Source: Drosophila persimilis (Eukaryota; Arthropoda; Insecta; Diptera; Drosophilidae). Taken from it: DNA of 64,000 bases. The translations under genes were made by a program, and so were the position numbers. Shown here in pieces: positions 45,822 through 57,892 of this stretch. Position 1 is the stretch's first letter. Each line of letters begins with the position of its first letter. The stretch spans positions 2,790,001-2,854,000 of the forward strand of contig NW_020825313.1 in the NCBI RefSeq assembly GCF_003286085.1. The letters are read 5' to 3'. The notes below the pieces were generated by a model that saw only the letters and a program-made list of their open reading frames with translations, had not been told where the DNA came from and did no database searches.

Positions 45822-48266
45822 GTGGATGGTATGCGAGCACTGTCGGTGCGGGTGAGAAAGGCGAGATCCCGGTTTAAGCAAAGGCGAACTATGAGGAGGC
45901 AGGGGATTGCTTCAGTAAAGCGCTGTTGCAAGAAAGACCTGAGAGTTTTCGCAGAAATCTCTATAATGGGCGAGTCCGTGCGAGGCCTGTTGGATTCGGG
46001 CGCTACACACAGCATGCTAGGGCGAAATGGTCAGGAATTCCTAGAGAAGCTGGGCGTGGAGGCTCATCGATATTCTTCTATAGTGAAGGTAGCGAATTGG
46101 GGAAAATCGCGCAATCGTTGGCCGAGTGGAATTACTGGTGAAATACAAGGGAGATGTACAAAGATTGTTTTTCGTATGCGCTTTCTTGTAACAGGAAATT
46201 TACTTGGGGGTAGACTTTTGGCGGGTATTCTCATTGGCTCCTGAGGTGATGGGAGAAGGTCCGGTAGGGGCATCTCACAGATTAGTGAAAGAAGTGCTGG
46301 CTGATCAAGTCGCTCACTATGTGGAAGGCCCGGAGAAGGAGATAGTGCAGGAAGAATGGGAGTTGTCAGAATAGCAAAAGGTAGCCTTGTATCAGGTGAA
46401 GGCAGAGTTTCTGACTTTCGAAGCCGTAGGCCTAGGGAGGACGTCGAGAGAGACCCACAAAATTTAGTTAGTGGAGAAGGAAGTCGCCAGCGATGCAGGA
46501 AGTGGTGTGTGGGGAGGTGGACAATATGTTGGCTTTGGGAGACATCGAGTACAGTGATAGTCCGTGGAGCAACCGTAGCACGGTGGTGCGAAGGCCGGGC
46601 AAAAATCATTTCTGTCTCGATGCCCGAAAGCTCAACAAAGTAACGATCAAGGACGCTTACCAGCGTCTCCAGCGTCGATTTAAAATTCGCTTTTTGCCAA
46701 ATCGAGCTGGACGAGCCGAGTTGAGGATATACTGCGTTCACGGTACCGGGACGGCCTCTGTACCAGTTCCGTTTGATGCCCTTTGGCCTCTGCAACGCTG
46801 CACAACGCGTATGTAGACTGGTCGACAAGGTCTATGCGTATCTAGGCGACTTGTTGAGTATAGCTGAGGACTTCGAAACGCACGTGAAGATTCTGCGACA
46901 GGTTGCCGAGCGTCTACGAGAAGCGAATCTAACGATAGGGCTGAGTAAACCTCATTTTTGCTATAAAAACAGTAAATACCTGGGATTTATAGTGGGAGCA
47001 GGAGCGCTGAAGATGGATCCGGATCGTGTGTCGGCCATTTTACACATCCCCGAGCCGCGATCTGTCGGAGAATTGCGTAGCTTCGTGGGAACTGCGGGCT
47101 GGTATCGGCGCTTTATGAAGATCTATGCTGAGATAGCCGTTCCGCTGACAGACGCCCTGAAAAAGTCGGGAAAAGGGAAATTTAGATTAACGGAAGAGGC
47201 AAAACAAGCCATGGGGGAGTTAAAAGCTGCACTCACCTCGGCACCAGTCCTACACGCAGATTTCAAGCGACACTTCTATATACAATGCAACGCTTCACAT
47301 TATGGGGTAGGAGCCGTACTCTTCCAACGGGATGACGAGCAGAACGAGAGGCCTATAGCGTTTTTCTCTGCCAAACTAAATTGCCACCAAAAAACTACTC
47401 GGTGACAGAGAAAGAGTGTCTGGCAGCCCTCATGGCGATCCTAAAGTTACGTAGAGCTGGTGCCGTTTTCAGTCATTACTGACCACGCCAGTCTCAAATG
47501 GCTCATGACCATGAAGAATCTGGATGGTCGCTTTTCTCGTTGGTCCCTTCAACTGCACGCACGCCTTCGATTTCGGCATAGAACACCAGAAAGGAGTGGA
47601 CTATGTAGTGACAGATATATTGTCGCGCAGTATTGAAGAGGTGGATGTGGATCCGAGTGGTTCCTGGGTTTCGAAACGGTGGAGTTTGAATCTGAGGAAT
47701 ATCAGGAGTTAAGGAAGGCAATCACAGAGAACAAGGAACGCTTACCTGACTTCCAGATTTTTGATGGCATGATATTTAAGCGCATGCGCTTTTAGCGATT
47801 TGACAATCAACTGGAGGGTTCCGTCTGGAAATTGTGGGTTCCGAGTTCGCTGAGGGCCGCGCTGATAGGCAAAGACCATTTGGATGAGAAGACAGCGCAC
47901 GGAGGAATCGCGAAAACCTTTCATTTATTGCGTAGGCAGTTTTACTGGCGGAACATGGCATTAGAGGTGCGAGATTATATCCGACAGTGTACCGTGTGCA
48001 AGGAGTCGACAGCGCAGAATTATCGGATGCAGGTCGGGATGGGGCAAGAGGTGGGCACCGATCGCCCGTTCCAAAAACTGTATATTGATTTTTTGGGCAA
48101 ATATCCGCGATCAAAGAACGGGCAGGCGTGGATATTTATAGTAGTTGACCAGTTCTCGAAGTTAACGTTCTTGAAGACCATGACCAAGGCCACAGCAAAG
48201 GAAGTTGTGAGATTCCTCGTGAATGAGGTATTTTACAAGTTTAGATCGCCGGAGATTAGTCAGTGA
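45822..48266 (+). pseudogene. Ty3/gypsy pol relic, array unit 2
   Basis: Same frames and same lesions as 41381-43825 (protease 45822-46244; RT pieces 46493-46816 and 46773-47405; integrase 47832-48266). The shared defects show that pol was dead before the tandem duplication. Confidence 0.8.
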
Positions 48267-48459
48267 CTTACTAGAAATTTTATACCGTTGTTCCTTCCAC
48301 TTTGTAGATCGAATTATTCCTTGCATGAACCGTTTAGGGTCTTATGCTTGGATTATAATTCCCTCTACCATATCATATGCAACACTAATTATCTTCCTCT
48401 TATTAATCCTAACACACCTTTCTAATAATTAGTAATAAGTAATTGTAGTGGTATTTTTT
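48267..48459 (+). mobile_element. CR1 3' fragment, array unit 2
   Basis: Copy of 43826-44018. Confidence 0.85.
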
Positions 48460-49529
48460 TACCCGATACTCAAAATGAGTATTGGGGTGTATTAGATTTG
48501 TGGTGAAAATGGATGTGTGTAACGTCCAGAAGGAATCGGAGTCGGAGACTCCATAAAAAATATATATTCTTGATCAGCATCAATAGTCGAGTCGATTGAG
48601 CCCTGTCTGTCTGTCCGTCCCCTTCAGCGCCTAATGCTCAAAGACTATAAGAGCTAGAGCAACGATGTTTTGGATCCAGACTTCTGTGATATGTCACTGC
48701 TACAAAAATATTTCAAAACTTCGCCCCGCCCACTTCCGCCCCTACAAAGGACGAAAATCTGTGGCATCCACATTTTTAAAGATACGAGAAAACCAAAAAC
48801 GCAGAATCGTAGAGAATGACCATATCTTTTAGACTGCAGAATCTGAATTGGATCGTATTATTATTATAGCCAGCATCAAGAAAACAATTTCATTTTTTCT
48901 CGCCCTGTCTCTCTCTAACACACACGTAGCATAGCCGGCTTTGCTTAACGTAAAACATTAGCGCCTAGATCTCAGAGACTATAAGAGCTAGACCAACCAA
49001 ATTTTTGATCCACACTCCTGAGATATCGGACCTTCACGAGTTTATTTTAAAATTTCGCCACACCCCCTTCCACCCCCGCAAAGTACGAAAATCTGGGGCA
49101 TCCACAAATCTCAGAGACTATTAAGGCTAGAGTAACCAAATTTGGTATCGGCACTTCTGTTAGATCTCACTATAAAACGTATATCTCAAAATTTCGCCCA
49201 CCCCCTTCCGCCCACACAAAGGACGAAAATCTGTTGCATCCACAATATTGCAGATTCGAGAAAGCTAAAAACCCAGAATCATAGAGAATGACCATATATA
49301 TCCGGTTGCTGAATCTGGATCAGATCGGATAATTTGTATAGCCAAAAGCAAGAAATCAATTTGCAGTGGCTACGCAGCGCCCGACGTCACGCTCAGACTG
49401 ATTTTCTGTCACTCTGGCACGCACTCTTTGTCGTGTCGTTTAATATTTGCGGCATCTGCCGGAGGAGAGCGTATCGGGTATAAATGTAGAGTTGCGGTGT
49501 CCGCAGCAACTCACAACGTTCCCCCTCGC
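48460..49529 (+). mobile_element. DINE-type Helitron C, recombinant with mosaic end
   Basis: D-type variants through the body, the A-type gagagcgtatcggg junction, then D-type again (gtataaatgtag, ccctcgct) before foldback DNA. This mosaic differs from Helitron B and suggests a second exchange or gene conversion. Confidence 0.85.
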
Positions 49530-50101
49530 TTTTTTTAAATTGCGTGTATTTTAACCATATTTCCGTTGAGTTTGTATTCGTATTACTTTTATTTTACGAA
49601 TTATTATTACATTTTTCAATTATTATTTATTTTGTATAATAATAAACATTGTGATGTCTTTCGAGCGTTTACTGTACTTTGGGACATAGTATATTATATT
49701 TATTGGTAATGGTAAATAATAAAACTGTTTTGTCCAATTTATCGCCTTCCAGAAATTATAGAAATAAAACTATTATTCAAATATTTTTAATAGTCCCGCT
49801 TATTCTCCAGCGCTGGGTTAACCGTAATTTCGCTTAAAAATGTATTGCAGCCCATTTTCGATCACTTATGAACCAATCACTTGAACAAAATCAGCAATCA
49901 GCTTGCTGAAAAAACAAACATGCTTGATCGATCAAACTAAGCTGAGCTGATTTCAGCGAGCTTTTTCAGCTTTCAGCTCAGCTCAGTCTGCAGTGTGCGC
50001 ACTTGCACCGGTGTAGTGTGTTTGTTTTTTCAGAGCTTATAAATCAGCTATCAGCTCCGCTTTCAGCTCCGCTTTCAGCTACAGTGTGCGCGAGCCCTTA
50101 G
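49530..50101. mobile_element. foldback right arm, array unit 3
   Basis: Copy of 40648-41219 without its left partner arm. Confidence 0.85.
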
Positions 50102-50262
50102 AGTATGATACTGGGAGCACACGAACTCTTCGCAAAGAAAGTAGGAGAGAAGAATAATTAATTAGATAGACGTAATTTGCATTCTAGATTAAGGAATTTA
50201 TCATATGAAAAGCGGTTAAGAAATTACTTAGAAACCCAAATATAATATTTTCTGAACTACGA

Positions 50263-52707
50263 GTGGATGGTATGCGAGCACTGTCGGTGCGGGTGAGAAA
50301 GGCGAGATCCCGGTTTAAGCAAAGGCGAACTATGAGGAGGCAGGGGATTGCTTCAGTAAAGCGCTGTTGCAAGAAAGACCTGAGAGTTTTCGCAGAAATC
50401 TCTATAATGGGCGAGTCCGTGCGAGGCCTGTTGGATTCGGGCGCTACACACAGCATGCTAGGGCGAAATGGTCAGGAATTCCTAGAGAAGCTGGGCGTGG
50501 AGGCTCATCGATATTCTTCTATAGTGAAGGTAGCGAATTGGGGAAAATCGCGCAATCGTTGGCCGAGTGGAATTACTGGTGAAATACAAGGGAGATGTAC
50601 AAAGATTGTTTTTCGTATGCGCTTTCTTGTAACAGGAAATTTACTTGGGGGTAGACTTTTGGCGGGTATTCTCATTGGCTCCTGAGGTGATGGGAGAAGG
50701 TCCGGTAGGGGCATCTCACAGATTAGTGAAAGAAGTGCTGGCTGATCAAGTCGCTCACTATGTGGAAGGCCCGGAGAAGGAGATAGTGCAGGAAGAATGG
50801 GAGTTGTCAGAATAGCAAAAGGTAGCCTTGTATCAGGTGAAGGCAGAGTTTCTGACTTTCGAAGCCGTAGGCCTAGGGAGGACGTCGAGAGAGACCCACA
50901 AAATTTAGTTAGTGGAGAAGGAAGTCGCCAGCGATGCAGGAAGTGGTGTGTGGGGAGGTGGACAATATGTTGGCTTTGGGAGACATCGAGTACAGTGATA
51001 GTCCGTGGAGCAACCGTAGCACGGTGGTGCGAAGGCCGGGCAAAAATCATTTCTGTCTCGATGCCCGAAAGCTCAACAAAGTAACGATCAAGGACGCTTA
51101 CCAGCGTCTCCAGCGTCGATTTAAAATTCGCTTTTTGCCAAATCGAGCTGGACGAGCCGAGTTGAGGATATACTGCGTTCACGGTACCGGGACGGCCTCT
51201 GTACCAGTTCCGTTTGATGCCCTTTGGCCTCTGCAACGCTGCACAACGCGTATGTAGACTGGTCGACAAGGTCTATGCGTATCTAGGCGACTTGTTGAGT
51301 ATAGCTGAGGACTTCGAAACGCACGTGAAGATTCTGCGACAGGTTGCCGAGCGTCTACGAGAAGCGAATCTAACGATAGGGCTGAGTAAACCTCATTTTT
51401 GCTATAAAAACAGTAAATACCTGGGATTTATAGTGGGAGCAGGAGCGCTGAAGATGGATCCGGATCGTGTGTCGGCCATTTTACACATCCCCGAGCCGCG
51501 ATCTGTCGGAGAATTGCGTAGCTTCGTGGGAACTGCGGGCTGGTATCGGCGCTTTATGAAGATCTATGCTGAGATAGCCGTTCCGCTGACAGACGCCCTG
51601 AAAAAGTCGGGAAAAGGGAAATTTAGATTAACGGAAGAGGCAAAACAAGCCATGGGGGAGTTAAAAGCTGCACTCACCTCGGCACCAGTCCTACACGCAG
51701 ATTTCAAGCGACACTTCTATATACAATGCAACGCTTCACATTATGGGGTAGGAGCCGTACTCTTCCAACGGGATGACGAGCAGAACGAGAGGCCTATAGC
51801 GTTTTTCTCTGCCAAACTAAATTGCCACCAAAAAACTACTCGGTGACAGAGAAAGAGTGTCTGGCAGCCCTCATGGCGATCCTAAAGTTACGTAGAGCTG
51901 GTGCCGTTTTCAGTCATTACTGACCACGCCAGTCTCAAATGGCTCATGACCATGAAGAATCTGGATGGTCGCTTTGCTCGTTGGTCCCTTCAACTGCACG
52001 CACGCCTTCGATTTCGGCATAGAACACCAGAAAGGAGTGGACTATGTAGTGACAGATATATTGTCGCGCAGTATTGAAGAGGTGGATGTGGATCCGAGTG
52101 GTTCCTGGGTTTCGAAACGGTGGAGTTTGAATCTGAGGAATATCAGGAGTTAAGGAAGGCAATCACAGAGAACAAGGAACGCTTACCTGACTTCCAGATT
52201 TTTGATGGCATGATATTTAAGCGCATGCGCTTTTAGCGATTTGACAATCAACTGGAGGGTTCCGTCTGGAAATTGTGGGTTCCGAGTTCGCTGAGGGCCG
52301 CGCTGATAGGCAAAGACCATTTGGATGAGAAGACAGCGCACGGAGGAATCGCGAAAACCTTTCATTTATTGCGTAGGCAGTTTTACTGGCGGAACATGGC
52401 ATTAGAGGTGCGAGATTATATCCGACAGTGTACCGTGTGCAAGGAGTCGACAGCGCAGAATTATCGGATGCAGGTCGGGATGGGGCAAGAGGTGGGCACC
52501 GATCGCCCGTTCCAAAAACTGTATATTGATTTTTTGGGAAAATATCCGCGATCAAAGAACGGGCAGGCGTGGATATTTATAGTAGTTGACCAGTTCTCGA
52601 AGTTAACGTTCTTGAAGACCATGACCAAGGCCACAGCAAAGGAAGTTGTGAGATTCCTCGTGAATGAGGTATTTTACAAGTTTAGATCGCCGGAGATTAG
52701 TCAGTGA
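50263..52707 (+). pseudogene. Ty3/gypsy pol relic, array unit 3
   Basis: Same frames and lesions as the other two units (protease 50263-50685; RT pieces 50934-51257 and 51214-51846; integrase 52273-52707). Only this copy is followed by the remainder of the integrase, at 54171-54811 beyond the CR1/Helitron insertion. Confidence 0.8.
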
Positions 52708-52900
52708 CTTACTAGAAATTTTATACCGTTGTTCCTTCCACTTTGTAGATCGAATTATTCCTTGCATGAACCGTTTAGGGTCTTATGCTTGGATTATAAT
52801 TCCCTCTACCATATCATATGCAACACTAATTATCTTCCTCTTATTAATCCTAACACACCTTTCTAATAATTAGTAATAAGTAATTGTAGTGGTATTTTTT
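52708..52900 (+). mobile_element. CR1 3' fragment, array unit 3 (left part)
   Basis: Copy of 43826-44018. Here the CR1 3' UTR resumes on the far side of the Helitron, at 53983. Confidence 0.85.
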
Positions 52901-53982
52901 TACCCGATACTCAAAATGAGTATTGGGGTGTATTAGATTTGTGGTGAAAATGGATGTGTGTAACGTCCAGAAGGAATCGGAGTCGGAGACTCCATAAAAA
53001 ATATATATTCTTGATCAGCATCAATAGTCGAGTCGATTGAGCCCTGTCTGTCTGTCCGTCCCCTTCAGCGCCTAATGCTCAAAGACTATAAGAGCTAGAG
53101 CAACGATGTTTTGGATCCAGACTTCTGTGATATGTCACTGCTACAAAAATATTTCAAAACTTCGCCCCGCCCACTTCCGCCCCTACAAAGGACGAAAATC
53201 TGTGGCATCCACATTTTTAAAGATACGAGAAAACCAAAAACGCAGAATCGTAGAGAATGACCATATCTTTTAGACTGCAGAATCTGAATTGGATCGTATT
53301 ATTATTATAGCCAGCATCAAGAAAACAATTTCATTTTTTCTCGCCCTGTCTCTCTCTAACACACACGTAGCATAGGCGGCTTTGCTTAACGTAAAACATT
53401 AGCGCCTAGATCTCAGAGACTATAAGAGCTAGACCAACCAAATTTTTGATCCACACTCCTGAGATATCGGACCTTCACGAGTTTATTTTAAAATTTCGCC
53501 ACACCCCCTTCCACCCCCGCAAAGTACGAAAATCTGGGGCATCCACAAATCTCATAGACTATTAAGGCTAGAGTAACCAAATTTGGTATCGGCACTTCTG
53601 TTAGATCTCACTATAAAACGTATATCTCAAAATTTCGCCCACCCCCTTCCGCCCACACAAAGGACGAAAATCTGTTGCATCCACAATATTGCAGATTCGA
53701 GAAAGCTAAAAACCCAGAATCATAGAGAATGACCATATATATCCGGTTGCTGAATCTGGATCAGATCGGATAATTTGTATAGCCAAAAGCAAGAAATCAA
53801 TTTGCAGTGGCTACGCAGCGCCCGACGTCACGCTCAGACTGATTTTCTGTCACTCTGGCACGCACTCTTTGTCGTGTCGTTTAATATTTGCGGCATCTGC
53901 CGGAGGAGAGCCATACTGACTAAGTATCGGGTATAAATGTAGAGTTGCGGTGTCCGCAGCAACTCACAACGTTCCCCCTCGC
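52901..53982 (+). mobile_element. DINE-type Helitron D, inserted in CR1 3' UTR
   Basis: Non-recombinant parent of the array Helitrons: CR1 sequence lies on both sides, and the end reads gagagccatactgactaagtatcggg then gtataaatgtag and ccctcgct. Confidence 0.85.
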
Positions 53983-54170
53983 TATTTTTATTTTGAATGC
54001 ATGCCTAGTTCTCTTAGAAACTTTAGTGCTAATTTTCGTCGAATATTAGTCTAGCAGCTATCTTTCCTGCATGCTCGCGTTACAGCATTCTGCTGGTGTC
54101 ACACGGGCCACTTGACGGTGCAGTAATTGCATCACCTCTTGAAAGATGCAGTCATTGCATGTCAACGTCC
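53983..54170 (+). mobile_element. CR1 3' UTR, right part
   Basis: Matches 6312-6588 (gaatgcatgcctagtt through the terminal gatgcagtcattgcatgtc), with about 90 bases of the GC-rich middle of the UTR absent compared with 6405-6495. It ends at the same base run as the large CR1 copy. Confidence 0.85.
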
Positions 54171-54811
54171 ACGAAAAATGGGGCTCAGTTCGTCTCAAAA
54201 ACTTTTAGGGAGATGATAGAAGCATTCGGAGTCACTCATATGAAGACGCCAGAATATTATCTGCGGAGTAACGCAGCCAAAAACGTGAATCGCACAGTTC
54301 TCAACGCGATTCGGGCGTATCTGGAAGACGACCAACGGGACTGGGATGCGCATCTGCCGGAGATAGAACTGGCCATTAGGAACTCGGTTCAAGAGGCGAC
54401 GGGCGTAACACCATTCGTTGCAGTCTTCGGGCAGCAACTGTATTTGCATGGGTCATGCTACAAGCTGGCGAAGCGACTGCGGTCAATCGGCGAGCATGAC
54501 ATATCGCTGCTGGAGAGTCAGGACAAGCGACAACTCATCCAGGAGAAGATTCGCGCGAGTCTACATCAGGCATACGTGCGTAGTAGGGTGCGGTACAACC
54601 AGCGAGCTCGGGTGTTCTACGCGAGGCTGGGACAAGAAGTATTCCGCCGAAATTTCGTCCTTAGGACTTTGTCGAATGCTTTAATACCAAGTTCGCGCGC
54701 AAGTTCATCCGATACCGGGTAGTGAAGCCAGTAGGAGAGAACGCGTACGCTCTGGAGGACATTAACGGCCGTCCCATAGGAGTGTACCACGCCAAAGACC
54801 TGAGACTGTAG
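54171..54811 (+). pseudogene. Ty3/gypsy integrase, second half
   Basis: Resumes the integrase core directly after the CR1 end: NGAQFVSKTFREMIEAFGV, then a region matching the third catalytic position, the IELAIRNSVQEATGVTPF stretch, and a C-terminal domain. The open part runs to 54722; the last part (FARKFIRYRVVKPVG to GVYHAKDLRL, about 54685-54811) is in another frame. The second catalytic Asp is lost at the insertion point. It ends with a normal-looking pol C-terminus and stop at 54809-54811. Confidence 0.8.
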
Positions 54812-55373
54812 TGAGGTGTGGGTGGGGACATCGGGGGGAGCTGGAATCTGTTACTAGGGATATAAGCAATAGTATTAACTATATGTATTAGTAAGGGTGA
54901 AAAGGGTGTTTGTGGTTAGTGGAAATTTTTCTAATGTTTATTTATCTATATATTCATCTACACGCAGTAAAGTTAAAGTCTAGTTTTAGCGAAAGATGAG
55001 ATTGTCGATTATTACATATTAAAGCTTGGATATTTGGAAACATGATGCACTAATTTAAAATAGAGGGAGGACGCGTGGCGTAAGCCATGGATTAGGCCAG
55101 CCACAGCCGTTCCAGCAGAGGGTGGCCAAAATGAACATTGTGTGTGGTCACAGGTAGGGCGGGCGCGCGAATTATAAACACCCAAACTTCACCCATTTGA
55201 CAGCCGTTTTTGTTGTTCTCAATTTGTCATTGGAAGTATTGTAGGTTTGGTGTTAGTTCTGATGTCCCGAGAAGTCGTATGTCTCTAACTTTGTTTACAT
55301 TTGGCGGGCAAGGGGAACTACTCAGCACTCGGCCGATAGCTAGCCGGCGTTGCCCATAGGGAACCAAGCCAAG
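54812..55373 (+). other. 3' noncoding region, probably of the gypsy element
   Basis: No coding. Purine runs (gggtggggacatcgggggga near 54822 and agagggagga near 55063) could be polypurine tracts, but no LTR start clearly follows the first. Confidence 0.4.
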
Positions 55374-55952
55374 TGTAACAGGGTGTCACAGAAAGCTCCA
55401 AAGATTATGTCTCGAGAGGCTTATTAAATCAACCGAGAAATACGTTGGTGCTAAAGCATCTCCAGGGAGATAATTTTTATCGGATCTCAGAAAATCACGC
55501 GCAGCATGTAGGCCTGATTTTTAGTATTTTGATTTTTTTTAGTGATCTGAGAAAGATAATTTTGTTTATAAAGTTACAAAAACTGTTTCATTTTGCCACT
55601 GCCCGCTTCTAATATCAGAACAATTTGTAAACAACACAATTTAAATTTTATCCAGCTCAATAGAGTGATAACGCTGACAAACATACTTAATTCGATACCT
55701 CCTAACTTACCGGCTAACTTACCGGCTAACTTACCACCTAACATACCACCTAAGAAACATAATTATGTGCAGCAACATGCAGACGAAAAACCATGCGTCG
55801 GTATGCGCGGCTGAATAAACAGAAAGGTTAAATTAAATCTCCTCAGAATCTCCTTCTCGTCGCCCACAACTCTGGCTCACTCCGCGCTTCCCTGTTGTCT
55901 CAAGCCTAATTTAAAGGCAATGAATCATCGCAATTTTGTTCAAAATATGACA
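55374..55952 (+). repeat. gypsy-type LTR
   Basis: Starts TGTAACAGGGTGTCACAG and ends ATATGACA, followed at once by a primer-binding-site-like tggtgcccgagc. It contains a 12-bp minisatellite (cttaccggctaa type, about 55708-55755) and an AATAAA (about 55813-55818). It may be the 3' LTR of the gypsy relic to its left or the 5' LTR of a second copy. No second LTR is in the window. Confidence 0.65.
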
Positions 55953-56135
55953 TGGTGCCCGAGCAAAGACATTGGGACTAGCAGGAAGAAGGAATATTAG
56001 CCAAAAAGAAGGAAGAGCAGCCTATAAGAGATAAACAGACGGAAGACAATAAGGAGGGAATGGACATTGAGTTGCCAGCACCCAAGGAAGTGGATTCATC
56101 CGACCGTCAGATAATAATGTCGAAGCAATAATAAC
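55953..56135 (+). pseudogene. primer-binding site and gag start of a gypsy-type element, truncated
   Basis: Begins with tggtgcccgagcaaag. Downstream the frame reads KEEQPIRDKQTEDNKEGMDIELPAPKE-like charged residues, as at the start of a gypsy gag, and ends in stops near 56130. The rest of the element is missing. Confidence 0.5.
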
Positions 56136-56216
56136 AAAAAATACTTATTGGGTTGGCAATCAAAAGTACATGTGTACAATACATTAGGCTGTGTTTGTGT
56201 AGCCACCGAAAATTGA

Positions 56217-56356
56217 CTGGCTATAATAATGATGATCTGATCCAGATTCGGCGATATAGTATTCTTTATGTTTTAGGCGCTCATCTGCAGCGACAGGCAA
56301 AGGCGACCAGGAAACGTGTGTTAGAGAGAACGAAACTGTTTTCTTTATTCTGGAGA

Positions 56357-56390
<34 letters not shown>

Positions 56391-56440
56391 TACAGAGAGA
56401 GACAGAGAGAGAGAGAGAGAGAGTCAGACACGCTTGATGA
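56217..56440 (-). mobile_element. DINE-type Helitron fragment, minus strand, with (GA)n
   Basis: The complement matches the ctggatcagatcat...tatagcca block and the following GA/TC-rich block. The latter has expanded here to a (GA)n microsatellite (about 56350-56423). Confidence 0.6.
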
Positions 56441-57892
56441 TTTTCAGAAGTTGCTAAACGTAGTAAAGGAATATGCTATTCAACATTTATTGAACAATAA
56501 AAATTGGTCAATTTAACATAAAAGTGGACTGTTAACTATTTTTTGTAGGCTTCAATGGAAACCAATCGAACTACAATTTTAGGAGATGAATTATATAATA
56601 TAGATTATATACATAGATATAATATACATATTATGGACAAATTTCGTATTTTTCAACTTTGACCTCAAGTCGGCACCTCTAAACGTTGTTGAATCGGGCT
56701 GAAATTTTATATTTTATTGTACCCGGAATAGACCTTTGATTCCGACAAATTTTTTTCATCCATACAAATATACGAAACCATTATGTATGTACATACATGT
56801 GCAAATGTATAATTTGATAGGATTCAATGTGTTTTATCTGCATTTATATATACATACATATATGTATTTGTATATACATATATTTATATATGCACTACTT
56901 ACATGTATGTACATATATCAATAAACAATCATAGAAATTACACATTCAGGCAGGCTCCGTTTTTCATTTACTTTTGCGGGAGACAGCTGTGCTCACCCAG
57001 ATGTTCTGTTAAGCGCATGTTACAAGCACAGTCTGAGCTGTTACATGCACATTTGTGCTGTTATACGCAAAAATTTATTAATTGCCAACGTTCCGATAAC
57101 CAAATCGGAATGCGTCAGCTGCTTACACCAAAACGAAATTTGTTGTTGCTGTGGCCAATTTTTTCCGAGCCAAATTTTAGGTTGGGTTAAAATAAAATTA
57201 TTTATAAAGAAAGCAGAAGTTAAATTACCCTGATATAGGTATCAAGTTGATGTTAATGAATCAATAAGTCATCTATTTTTTTCCTTTTGCATTTCGTTTC
57301 GTTTTGTTGTATAAAAAGCCGTTTACTTTTCATTTCGTCAACGAAAATGTTTTCGTTTTGAAAACGAAGAAATCTTGCGGAATGGGAAAAAGAGAGCCCC
57401 AATTTATGTGATTTCAAAAGTAAATCGGAAAACTTTTGTGAATGTGAAAAACGGAGCCTGGCTGATTAAGTTATGTCAACACCTGTTTTTGCGAATCTTC
57501 ATGTTATAAAAAAATGGTAATAAAATAGCTAATTAAGTGAACCAATTATATTATATTATATATTATATTTTTATTTGATTAGCTGTAAATAAGTAAAACA
57601 CAAATAAACAGAAACAAATTCAATTCAAATTGTTTAAATAACGATCACAAAATAATTTTATAGCACAAAGCGTACCACACCTGTGGGGTCAAGAGAGTTG
57701 CACAGGGCGTACCAAACCTGTGGGGTCAAGGACCGTAACAGGGCGTATCACACTTGTGTGGTGGTTTCGGATTGAGGATGAGTTGGGTTAGGGCGGAGGC
57801 TTATTGAGAAGGGGCACAAAAAATCTCGGTTCTCTAGAATGTATTGCTTGGCTTTGGTGTTGTGTTTTGTATATTTCAATTTATTCAGAAAT
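56441..57892. other. AT-rich noncoding DNA with simple repeats
   Basis: TA/CATA-rich simple repeats at about 56780-56930. Three imperfect copies of gcgtaccacacctgtggggt at about 57668, 57707 and 57742. No coding recognised. Confidence 0.45.

Larger units (their letters stand above)
45089..49529 (+). repeat. 4,441-bp tandem array, unit 2
   Basis: Same content as unit 1. Private differences include 47535 t where units 1 and 3 have g. The border at 45088/45089 reads from Helitron end straight into foldback DNA, as at 40647/40648. Confidence 0.95.
49530..53982 (+). repeat. 4,441-bp tandem array, unit 3 (12 bp longer)
   Basis: Same content. Its terminal Helitron keeps a 12-bp block (catactgactaa) that the other array Helitrons lack, and it runs into the rest of the CR1 3' UTR, so this unit has the original right flank. 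Confidence 0.95.
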
